Below are positions 7,840-14,018 of a stretch of DNA of 23,775 nucleotides, in pieces (the stretch's first letter is position 1; each line of letters begins with the position of its first letter). A program made the position numbers and the translations under genes. Below the pieces are notes generated by a model. That model made no database searches. It saw only the letters and a list, made by a program, of their open reading frames with translations, and was not told the origin of the DNA. Origin of the DNA: Oscillospiraceae bacterium (lineage in GTDB: Bacteria > Bacillota > Clostridia > Oscillospirales > Ruminococcaceae); contig CAAGEZ010000067.1 in NCBI GenBank assembly GCA_900768995.1, positions 1 through 23,775 of the forward strand. The letters are read 5' to 3'.

Positions 7840-8676
7840 TCACTCACCCCGCTTTGCTCTCATCTCTTCCAGATAAGCCATATCAACAGCAGATACCATA
7901 TTCTGATAATTGTTCATTGCATATTCCGTGCTTATATATTTTTGTATTTCCCTGTCATATACCTTTGCAAGGAGCTTTTCATCATAAAGAAGCTCAGGCT
8001 CTTTTACAGCCTTATCCTTTATTATGTCGGGAACTCCCTTTGCAGTGCAGTATGCATCTGCTATCTTCATAAGCTTTGCAGGGAGACCGTTTGCCGTAAT
8101 GCGGCGGTGCTCGGGCATAAGCAGCTCATACTCCCCTATCTCCGCAAATTCCGCAAGCCTTACGGTGCAGTAATCATATACACACATATAGCAATACGAT
8201 TCCCTGAACGCCTTTGAAAGCAGTTCAAGCTCCCTGTCAAGGCTCACGCCTGCCTTTTTGTCCGCCTCACTGTAAAGCACGTTTCTGCCCGTCTCCGCTT
8301 CAAGGATAAAGTCCATCACGGTTATCATCATCTGGCAAAGGAGCTTGGAGCATTTTTCATAATAATGCCTTGCAATATACCAGGTGTGAGTGTGGTCATT
8401 TATGACCGAGAGCATTATGGTCTCCCGCCGCTGGGTGTCGCTGTCGGTGCATCGGCTGAGCTTTCTTTTCAGCTCATCGACTGCCGCCTCTTCGGAGCTG
8501 TCGTTAACGGAAATACTGCCGTCAAGTCGGAGTATATGGATACAGTGGATAAACCAGAGCAGTTTTTTTCTTCTGCTGTCGGAGTTCCTTATCCTGTCGG
8601 ACTCCCCTGCCGCCGCAAGGTTCATTCCGTCCATTTTGTCAAGCATCGCTTTCATTTTTTCGGTTTTCTCAGACAT
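7840..8676 (-). CDS. Unknown helical protein of the replication operon
   Basis: This 278-residue protein is not recognised. The start is ATG 8676 with AAGGAA upstream; the open frame extends further back to 8889, but that extension translates a TGTATG repeat tract into Tyr/His/Cys-rich nonsense and is discarded. The protein is rich in helix-forming and charged residues (EEAAVDELKRKL, SLDRELELLSKAFRE) and has no signal peptide or membrane segment. Its stop overlaps the start region of the probable initiator, so the two are translationally coupled. A role in replication control or as an initiator partner is inferred from position only. Confidence 0.7.
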   Translation of the reverse strand: MSEKTEKMKAMLDKMDGMNLAAAGESDRIRNSDSRRKKLLWFIHCIHILRLDGSISVNDSSEEAAVDELKRKLSRCTDSDTQRRETIMLSVINDHTHTWYIARHYYEKCSKLLCQMMITVMDFILEAETGRNVLYSEADKKAGVSLDRELELLSKAFRESYCYMCVYDYCTVRLAEFAEIGEYELLMPEHRRITANGLPAKLMKIADAYCTAKGVPDIIKDKAVKEPELLYDEKLLAKVYDREIQKYISTEYAMNNYQNMVSAVDMAYLEEMRAKRGE

Positions 8677-8993
8677 TTTATATTCCTTTTTTCTGTTATT
8701 TTTATGCGTATGTTTATACACACGCTCATACATACAATCATACTGATGTTTATCAACATAGATATGCACATAATACTGCACAGCCTGATGCATATACCTA
8801 TATGCATCAGGCTCATAATGCACACAAGCACAAGCATATTCATACATACAAATATGCACATCATCATACATCAATATATACACATACATATACTCACAAG
8901 CACACTCAGCTTAATACATATGCTTTATATCAGTCGGGGAGACGCACACACTCATACACAGCCTTATACACATAAGCACCCTCATACACAAGC
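8677..8993 (-). other. Gene-free spacer: TGTATG/CATACA tract with large palindrome
   Basis: No credible gene is present in these 317 bases. Most of the spacer (8703-8990) is degenerate CATACA/ACACAT repeat, TGTATG on the minus strand. It contains the palindrome at 8782-8813. A weak minus-strand promoter (TTGATA 8751-8756, 16 bases, TATGTA 8729-8734) could drive the downstream pair of genes, but read-through from the primase-helicase gene is equally possible. Confidence 0.6.
8782..8813. repeat. 14-bp-arm perfect palindrome
   Basis: Arms 8782-8795 and 8800-8813 are perfectly complementary around ACCT. No T-run follows on either strand. It lies 180 bp downstream of the primase-helicase stop and upstream of the unknown gene. 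Possibilities are an mRNA-processing hairpin, a single-strand initiation site or a cruciform. Confidence 0.7.
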
Positions 8994-10946
8994 TTATTTT
9001 TCCTCAAAAAAGCTGTACTCGGGATAATACTTAAATCCAACAGGATATGGGGGAATGGGGCCATTTCTGTTTTTAAGGATACACAGCTCGATCTGACGGG
9101 GAGAGCGTGAACGGGCAAGAGCCATATCAAAATTATTTTCCCCCGCCCCCTGAAACTGCAGTCCTATAAGCACATCGGCACCGTACTCAATAGCCCCCGA
9201 TTCCTTGAAAGCGTCCATGCTCACATCTCTGCCGTAGCTTGAACGGTTAAGGGAGGACACAGCCAGCAGTGGGATATTGTGGTCACGGGAAAGCTGCTTT
9301 AAGGCGGTAATGTTCCTGTCCACAGCCTGCTTGTCCGAAAGGCGGTCGCTGTCGGGCTTTAAAATCTGCAGATAATCGAGGATAACCACAGGGGAGCCGC
9401 CTCTTTTGCCGAAGCTCAGATATTTTCTGAAACAGTCCTCAATGTCCGACACGGAAAATTTCCCCTGTCCCTCGTAAATAAACAGTCGGGGAGCATATCT
9501 GCCGTATCGCTCGAAAGCGCCGTTCACAGCATACTGCCCCATTTCGTCAAATTCAGCCCATCGGCTCCCGTCGGCTATCTGAATATTGTTCTTTGCCTTT
9601 GAAACGGGTATGCGGTTCTCACGGCAGAAAAGAAAGCTCTCACGGCTCACGCTCTTTGACATAAGCTCATAACGGCTCTGCTCCAGTGAAAAGAAAAGCA
9701 CATCTCTTCCGTCGGCGGCGATATTGTCCGCAAGCTGTAAAAGGAGAGTGGTCTTTCCCAGGGAAGAGACTGCACCGAATATGTAAAGCCCGGGGTAAAG
9801 TCCGCCGCTCAGTGCGGCATCGAGCTTTTCAAAGCCGGTAGATGAAGCGGAAAACAAAGCTCCCTTTGCAATATGCTCCTTGAAATCGCTGAGCAGAAAG
9901 CCTGCATTCACGCCCAAAAGCTCATCTTCCCCGTAAGCGGAAATATCAGCGTTCACAGCTTCTATCTTCCTCTGAAAACCGCTGACCGCCGCTTTCAGTC
10001 CCTCGGGGTCGCCCATAAGACGGGCATTTACATCGTGATAATTTCCCAGCAGTTCGGAACCGTCATAGAAAGACACATTTCTGCTTTCAAGCTCCGACGA
10101 AAGCCTGTTCAGGGCGTTTCTGCCCGCTTCATCGGCATCAAAAAGCAGGACAGCAGGACAGCTTATGCCGTTTTTATCCACAGCATCGCAAAAAAGCCTG
10201 TAATTTGCGGCACTTCCCAGAGCCACAGCCCGAGAGCCGCATTCAATAATGCTGAGAGCGTCCATAATGCCCTCACAGACAAACAGGGGAGCATTTCCCG
10301 CCATAATTTCGGGGGACAGATTAAAAATAACAGCCCTGCCGTGCTTTCTGTACTTGTCACGGCTCATAGCACCCGAATCGGGGGAGACCTCTGTATTTCT
10401 CACCTCATAGCTTTCGGGAGAAGTGGGCAGGACAGCGGCTTTCCAGATCCTGCCCCCTGTACCCTCAGAAAATCCGGGGTCATAGCCCAGACCAAAACGC
10501 TCTGCGGTAGCCGCCGAAATGCCCCTGTCCGCATAGAAAGAGGTCATGCCCACATTCTGACGGCACTTTTCAAGATACTCCGACACATCATTATCCTCTG
10601 TCTCGGCATCATGAGCTTTAGCCGCTTCGGGAGTTTTTTCCTGTAAAGAAGAACTGCCCGTATATTTATCCACTTTCACATTATAGATCTGTACTGCCTT
10701 GGCAAAACGGGAGTTAAAATCCGAAAGACCGAAGCAAACACCGATGAGATCGAAAATATCGCCGCTGACTTCGCCGCATTTGAAGCAGTGATATCTGCCG
10801 TCACGGGGATTTCTGACGATGCCGTCTCCGGAAGAGCCTGTTCCGTTGCCGCAGACAGGGCAGACATAGCCCCGTTTTCTTGCCTTTAAAAGAAAAGCTT
10901 CGGGGGACTGCTGTTTGATATACGCCACAGCATTTTCACGGGTCAT
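8994..10946 (-). CDS. Primase-helicase fusion (CHC2 zinc finger, TOPRIM, DnaB-type helicase)
   Basis: This 650-residue protein fuses primase and helicase in the manner of phage T7 gp4. A zinc-binding CHC2-type domain comes first (C29-x2-C32 ... H53-C54-x2-C57). A TOPRIM domain follows (VCEGIMDAL, about 221-229; LLFDADEAG, about 267-275). The C-terminal RecA-like DnaB helicase has Walker A GAVSSLGKTT near 389-398, an E in FFSLEQS, and Walker B VVILDYLQI near 519-527. It would unwind DNA and prime synthesis at the plasmid fork. Start ATG 10946 is chosen because GGAGG lies 10 bases upstream; the longer frame from 10982 has no ribosome site. It is the first gene of the leftward replication operon and lies beside the iteron region, so replication is probably partly host-independent. 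Confidence 0.92.
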   Translation of the reverse strand: MTRENAVAYIKQQSPEAFLLKARKRGYVCPVCGNGTGSSGDGIVRNPRDGRYHCFKCGEVSGDIFDLIGVCFGLSDFNSRFAKAVQIYNVKVDKYTGSSSLQEKTPEAAKAHDAETEDNDVSEYLEKCRQNVGMTSFYADRGISAATAERFGLGYDPGFSEGTGGRIWKAAVLPTSPESYEVRNTEVSPDSGAMSRDKYRKHGRAVIFNLSPEIMAGNAPLFVCEGIMDALSIIECGSRAVALGSAANYRLFCDAVDKNGISCPAVLLFDADEAGRNALNRLSSELESRNVSFYDGSELLGNYHDVNARLMGDPEGLKAAVSGFQRKIEAVNADISAYGEDELLGVNAGFLLSDFKEHIAKGALFSASSTGFEKLDAALSGGLYPGLYIFGAVSSLGKTTLLLQLADNIAADGRDVLFFSLEQSRYELMSKSVSRESFLFCRENRIPVSKAKNNIQIADGSRWAEFDEMGQYAVNGAFERYGRYAPRLFIYEGQGKFSVSDIEDCFRKYLSFGKRGGSPVVILDYLQILKPDSDRLSDKQAVDRNITALKQLSRDHNIPLLAVSSLNRSSYGRDVSMDAFKESGAIEYGADVLIGLQFQGAGENNFDMALARSRSPRQIELCILKNRNGPIPPYPVGFKYYPEYSFFEEK

Positions 10947-10990
10947 TTTTTCTGTTCCTCCTTTCCCGTTTTTTTCGTTCATATGCTACC

Positions 10991-11019
10991 ATTTTACCAC
11001 CGAAACCCCTTTGTGTCAA
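10991..11019 (-). promoter_or_regulatory. Promoter for the primase-helicase operon
   Basis: On the minus strand TTGACA (11014-11019), exactly 17 bases, then TAAAAT (10991-10996). It lies 45 bp before the ATG at 10946. The nearest iteron begins 34 bp upstream, so Rep binding could control it. Confidence 0.78.
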
Positions 11020-11052
11020 CAATTTATGCCTATAAAAGAGAGGCCTGCGGTC

Positions 11053-11071
11053 AAAGTACCAATTTCTCGAA
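11053..11071 (+). repeat. Iteron 1
   Basis: AAAGTACCAATTTCTCGAA, an exact copy of iteron 2. The family consensus is AGTACC, five variable A/T/G bases, then CTCGA. Confidence 0.85.
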
Positions 11072-11133
11072 CATACTGCAAAATCACTGAAAAATACGCA
11101 TTTTCCGATGATTTATGCCTGTTTTTCGCCATA

Positions 11134-11152
11134 AAAGTACCAATTTCTCGAA
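11134..11152 (+). repeat. Iteron 2
   Basis: AAAGTACCAATTTCTCGAA, identical over 19 bp to iteron 1 and 81 bp downstream of it. Confidence 0.85.
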
Positions 11153-11250
11153 TATCCTGCTTTATCGCTTTTTTATGCCGGATTTTCCGCTGTATGCGTA
11201 TGTGTATGCAGATGTTTATGCGTACAGCTTTTTTCTTTTACAGGAACTTT

Positions 11251-11278
11251 TTCGGCTGACAATTTTTTGTCAGCCGAA
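11251..11278. repeat. 12-bp-arm palindrome in the origin
   Basis: TTCGGCTGACAA (11251-11262) and TTGTCAGCCGAA (11267-11278) are perfect arms around TTTT. No T-run follows on either strand. It sits between the two iteron groups and may be a cruciform or single-strand initiation site, or a weak terminator insulating the two operons. Confidence 0.75.
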
Positions 11279-11360
11279 GCCCCTATATAATATCTACCAT
11301 ATCTACCCGATTTTGAAAATGCCTTTGAGCGGCTTGCCTGCGTGGATTGCTGGAAAGGGC

Positions 11361-11379
11361 AAAGTACCAAAAACTCGAA
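11361..11379 (+). repeat. Iteron 3
   Basis: AAAGTACCAAAAACTCGAA. First of three iterons spaced exactly 22 bp apart, about two helical turns. The central TTT of copies 1, 2 and 6 is AAA here. Confidence 0.85.
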
Positions 11380-11382
11380 ACT

Positions 11383-11401
11383 ATACTACCAAAAACTCGA
11401 A
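11383..11401 (+). repeat. Iteron 4
   Basis: ATACTACCAAAAACTCGAA, 22 bp after iteron 3. The second A of the AAAG prefix is T and the G is C; the remainder matches iteron 3. Confidence 0.8.
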
Positions 11402-11404
11402 ACT

Positions 11405-11423
11405 GGAGTACCAGTTTCTCGAT
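11405..11423 (+). repeat. Iteron 5
   Basis: GGAGTACCAGTTTCTCGAT, 22 bp after iteron 4. The GTACC and TCTCGA cores are kept. Confidence 0.8.
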
Positions 11424-11474
11424 GACCCCTGAATTTGGCTTGGATAAACGGTTTGCGGGGTGTCGTGATTTTTC

Positions 11475-11493
11475 AGAGTACCAATTTCTCGAA
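11475..11493 (+). repeat. Iteron 6
   Basis: AGAGTACCAATTTCTCGAA, 70 bp after iteron 5. It differs from iterons 1 and 2 only at the second base. Confidence 0.82.
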
Positions 11494-11614
11494 TGAGCTT
11501 ACATCAAAAGGGCTGTTTTGGGGGCAGCAGAGCAGGTCTTTTCTGATAGGAAATTTGTGCACGATACTGTCAAACTTCTGTATAAATGTGTGTGCAAATA
11601 TGTGTATGTGTATG

Positions 11615-11642
11615 TTGACATTTTTTCGGAACGTGGTATAAT
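11615..11642 (+). promoter_or_regulatory. Promoter for the parA operon
   Basis: TTGACA (11615-11620), 16 bases, then TATAAT (11637-11642), 64 bp before the parA ATG. A TGTGTATG tract lies immediately upstream. Confidence 0.82.
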
Positions 11643-11659
11643 ATTATCATATACATTTC

Positions 11660-11692
11660 CGCAGACAGAAACTCGGTATCCCTGTGTCTGCG
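11660..11692. promoter_or_regulatory. Inverted repeat in the parA leader, possible operator or centromere site
   Basis: CGCAGACA (11660-11667) and TGTCTGCG (11685-11692) are perfect 8-bp arms with 17 bases between. It sits between the -10 box and the parA ribosome site, where ParA or RHH partner proteins often bind to autoregulate. An RNA hairpin is an alternative. Confidence 0.45.
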
Positions 11693-11706
11693 AAAGGAGA
11701 GGTCAT

Positions 11707-12465
11707 ATGCACATATATGGGGTCATCAATCAGAAGGGCGGAGTGGGAAAGACTACCACTGTTTCCGCTCTTGCGGGAGGTCTCAGACGCAGGGGGAAAA
11801 GCGTTCTTGCGGTGGATCTGGACCCTCAGGGAAATCTTACATACAGCTTCGGCGCAGAGCCTGACGGAAAAAACGCCCTCGGCGTTCTGACAGGGGATAT
11901 GAAGGCATCGGAAGCGGTGGTCCATACGGAGCAGGGGGACATTATCCCCGGCGGAAGAGCTCTTTCGGGAGCAGACGCATTCATTACGGATACGGGCAAG
12001 GAATACAGGCTGAGGGAAGCCCTGTATGAGCTTGAAACCGGCTATGACGTCATCATTATCGACACCCCTCCCGCTCTGGGTATCCTTACGGTAAATGCCC
12101 TTACAGCCTGCCGGAGCGTGATAATCCCCGCTCAGGCGGACATTTACAGCTTACAGGGCATCGAACAGCTGGGAGAGACACTGACCCCCGTTAAGAAATA
12201 CTGCAACAGCGGGCTTTACATCGAGGGCATACTTCTTACCCGTTACAATCCCCGTGCAGTTCTCAGCCGTGACATTGTTTCCTATATGGAGCAGATGGCG
12301 GAGAAGATGGGGACAAAGGTTTTTGAGACGAAGATACGGGAGGCTGTGAGCATCAGGGAGGCTCAGATGCTCAGGCAGGATATTTTCGGCTATGCCGCCA
12401 AGTCAAATGTGGCTGCGGATTACGGTGCTTTTATTGATGAGCTTTTGAAAAGGAGATATGAGTAA
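11707..12465 (+). CDS. parA: ParA-type partition ATPase
   Basis: This 252-residue deviant-Walker ATPase has Walker A KGGVGKTT (residues 10-17, signature lysines at 10 and 15), A' motif VDLDPQGN (36-43) and Walker B VIIIDTPPALG. It lacks an N-terminal helix-turn-helix, so it is the small ParA (type Ib) or Soj-like form that pairs with a small DNA-binding partner. ATP-bound ParA coats the nucleoid and moves plasmid copies apart. Start ATG 11707 is set by the domain beginning and by AAAGGAGAGG just upstream; the longer frame from 11518 crosses the promoter and is rejected. The next gene overlaps its stop. Confidence 0.95.
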   Translation: MHIYGVINQKGGVGKTTTVSALAGGLRRRGKSVLAVDLDPQGNLTYSFGAEPDGKNALGVLTGDMKASEAVVHTEQGDIIPGGRALSGADAFITDTGKEYRLREALYELETGYDVIIIDTPPALGILTVNALTACRSVIIPAQADIYSLQGIEQLGETLTPVKKYCNSGLYIEGILLTRYNPRAVLSRDIVSYMEQMAEKMGTKVFETKIREAVSIREAQMLRQDIFGYAAKSNVAADYGAFIDELLKRRYE

Positions 12466-12773
12466 TGGCAAAAAAAAGTTTTATGACATCTGATAACCCT
12501 GCAATGCAGTTTATTTCCGCAACTGCCCCCGAAACGGCTGCCCCTGCATCAGCGGCAGAGCCTGTCACGGCAGCTGAGCCTGTCATGACAGCCGAACAGA
12601 GTGAGGCCTCGGATATTTTTGCAATTCCCCCCAAGTCCTCCGAGCACAAGAGCAAGCGGGCTCAGCTCCTTATGACCCCGTCACTTCACGAAAAGGTGGC
12701 GAAAAAGGCTGCTTCTCTTAATATGTCCTTTAATGAGCTGGTCAATATCGTGCTGGAGAAGTATGTGCAGTGA
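12465..12773 (+). CDS. Small ribbon-helix-helix DNA-binding protein, probable ParB-equivalent
   Basis: This 102-residue protein has its start overlapping the parA stop as TAATG, with AGGAGA upstream. Residues about 20-42 are a low-complexity Ala/Glu/Pro/Thr linker (AAEPVTAAEPVMTAE), typical of a flexible tail that contacts ParA. The C-terminal ~40 residues (KRAQLLMTPSLHEKVAKKAASLNMSFNELVNIVLEKYV) fit a ribbon-helix-helix fold: a basic beta strand, a helix, the turn at NMSF, then a second helix. Small RHH proteins such as ParG and omega serve as centromere-binding partners of ParA. The partner role is inferred from operon position and fold. Confidence 0.82.
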   Translation: MAKKSFMTSDNPAMQFISATAPETAAPASAAEPVTAAEPVMTAEQSEASDIFAIPPKSSEHKSKRAQLLMTPSLHEKVAKKAASLNMSFNELVNIVLEKYVQ

Positions 12774-12826
12774 TATGTGTATGTGTCGCTGTATGATGAT
12801 GTGTATGTGAACCTGAGTGTGTATAG
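12774..12826 (+). repeat. TGTATG/TGTGTATG tract after the partition genes
   Basis: Degenerate TATGTGTATG copies run on the plus strand, sense for parA and its partner. This is opposite in orientation to the tracts left of the origin at 6703-6773 and 8703-8990. Confidence 0.55.
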
Positions 12827-12827
12827 T

Positions 12828-12868
12828 AAAACGTTTTCCTTGACATAGCTATGTATATATGTTAAAAT
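12828..12868 (+). promoter_or_regulatory. Promoter (with palindromic operator candidate) of the glycan operon
   Basis: TTGACA (12840-12845), exactly 17 bases, then TAAAAT (12863-12868) with an extended -10 TG at 12860-12861. A perfect 10-bp palindrome AAAACGTTTT (12828-12837) ends two bases before the -35 box. It is the only strong promoter seen for the long rightward cargo operon. The leader to the manC ATG is about 70 bases. Confidence 0.75.
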
Positions 12869-12943
12869 TAAAAAGTATGAATTTAAGGCAGCTTTGTGAC
12901 CGCCCGTGTCAGGGGCTTACTGAAAATAAAAGGAGTCAGACAT

Positions 12944-14017
12944 ATGAAAACAGTTGCTGTTATTATGGCAGGCGGCAGAGGTGAACGCTTCTGGCCAAGA
13001 AGCAGAAACAACTGCCCGAAGCAGTTTCTTTCTCTTACCGGTGACGGCGAGACGATGATACAGAAGACCGTGAAGCGTCTTGACAGTCTTGTTGCTCCCG
13101 AAGATGTTTATATAGTTACAAATGCAAATTATGCGGAGCTTGTGAGAGAGCAGCTCCCTGAGATACCCTCGGAAAATATCCTGCTTGAACCTGCTGCGAG
13201 AAACACTGCTCCCTGTATCGCACTGGCAGCTGAGGTCATAAGGAAAAAATACGGCGATGCCGTTATGATGGTTCTGCCCTCAGACCATCTTATCAAGTTC
13301 AATCAGATGTTCATTGATACCCTCAAAATAGCTGTGGGCATTGCCGAAAAGGGAAGCGGACTTGTCACCATAGGCATCACTCCCACATATCCCGAAACAG
13401 GCTACGGATATATCCACTTCTCCGCCGATGATGACGGCACTCCCGGAGTTTACAAGGTAAAAAGATTTGTGGAAAAGCCCAATATCGAGCTTGCAAAGGA
13501 ATACTACAATTCCGGTGAATACCTCTGGAACAGCGGTATGTTTGTATGGAAGGCTTCATCTATCGAGGCTGACCTTAAAAAGTACCTCCCCGATATGGCA
13601 GAGGGTATGGAAAAGATATATGAGGCGGCAGGCACAGACCGATATGACAATACCGTTGCTTCCGAATTTCCTAAATTCCGCTCGGAATCCATTGATTTCG
13701 GCGTTATGGAAAAGGCATCGGAGGTATATACCATTCCAGGCAATTTCGGCTGGGACGATGTGGGAAGCTGGCTTGCTCTGGAAAGAGTCAACAAGACAAA
13801 CGAATACGGAAATATGGTGCAGGGCGATGTCATAAGCATCGACACCAGAAACACTATCGTATGCGGCGGCAGAAAGCTCATTGCTACAGTAGGCATTGAG
13901 GACCTTGTTATTGTTGATACCGATGACGCTGTTCTGATATGTGCAAAGGACAGCACCCAGAATGTTAAAAAGGTTATAGAAAACCTGAAAATATGCAACA
14001 GAAACGAGTTAGTTTGA
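12944..14017 (+). CDS. manC: Mannose-1-phosphate guanylyltransferase
   Basis: This 357-residue enzyme makes GDP-mannose from GTP and mannose-1-phosphate. Family signatures are AGGRGERFWPRSRNNCPKQF (residues 9-28, Lys26 in the active site), LLEPAARNTAPCIALAA, LPSDH and RFVEKPN. The length matches monofunctional enzymes; the isomerase domain of AlgA/ManC-type bifunctional proteins is absent. ATG 12944 follows AGGAGT; a GTG at 12896 adds 16 non-conserved residues and is rejected. It is the first gene of the operon and its product feeds Gmd four genes on. Neither mannose-6-phosphate isomerase nor phosphomannomutase is encoded, so mannose-1-phosphate must come from the host. Confidence 0.95.
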   Translation: MKTVAVIMAGGRGERFWPRSRNNCPKQFLSLTGDGETMIQKTVKRLDSLVAPEDVYIVTNANYAELVREQLPEIPSENILLEPAARNTAPCIALAAEVIRKKYGDAVMMVLPSDHLIKFNQMFIDTLKIAVGIAEKGSGLVTIGITPTYPETGYGYIHFSADDDGTPGVYKVKRFVEKPNIELAKEYYNSGEYLWNSGMFVWKASSIEADLKKYLPDMAEGMEKIYEAAGTDRYDNTVASEFPKFRSESIDFGVMEKASEVYTIPGNFGWDDVGSWLALERVNKTNEYGNMVQGDVISIDTRNTIVCGGRKLIATVGIEDLVIVDTDDAVLICAKDSTQNVKKVIENLKICNRNELV

Positions 14018-14018
14018 T

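Larger units (their letters stand above)
10947..11706. other. Putative origin of replication region (iterons, TTTATGCC repeats, palindrome)
   Basis: This 760-base stretch has no gene and separates the divergent replication and partition operons. It holds six iterons, three TTTATGCC copies (11023-11030, 11112-11119, 11172-11179), a 12-bp-arm palindrome, an AT-rich patch (11284-11303) and promoters at both ends. No canonical DnaA box was found by eye. The combination is typical of an iteron-controlled plasmid origin. Confidence 0.75.

Noticed and set aside
8677..8889. N-terminal extension of the 7840 gene upstream to 8889
   Set aside because: It translates the TGTATG tract into Tyr/His/Cys repeats; ATG 8676 has a proper ribosome site.
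8365..9027. 220-codon plus-strand open frame across the replication spacer
   Set aside because: It is antisense to the 7840 gene and then runs through low-complexity CATACA repeat, giving His/Thr-rich nonsense.
11518..11706. N-terminal extension of ParA
   Set aside because: The extension spans the TTGACA/TATAAT promoter and the inverted repeat; the ParA fold begins at 11707 behind a strong ribosome site.
10947..11706. DnaA boxes in the origin
   Set aside because: No TTATNCACA-type match was found by eye; the TTTATGCC repeats differ too much to be called DnaA boxes.
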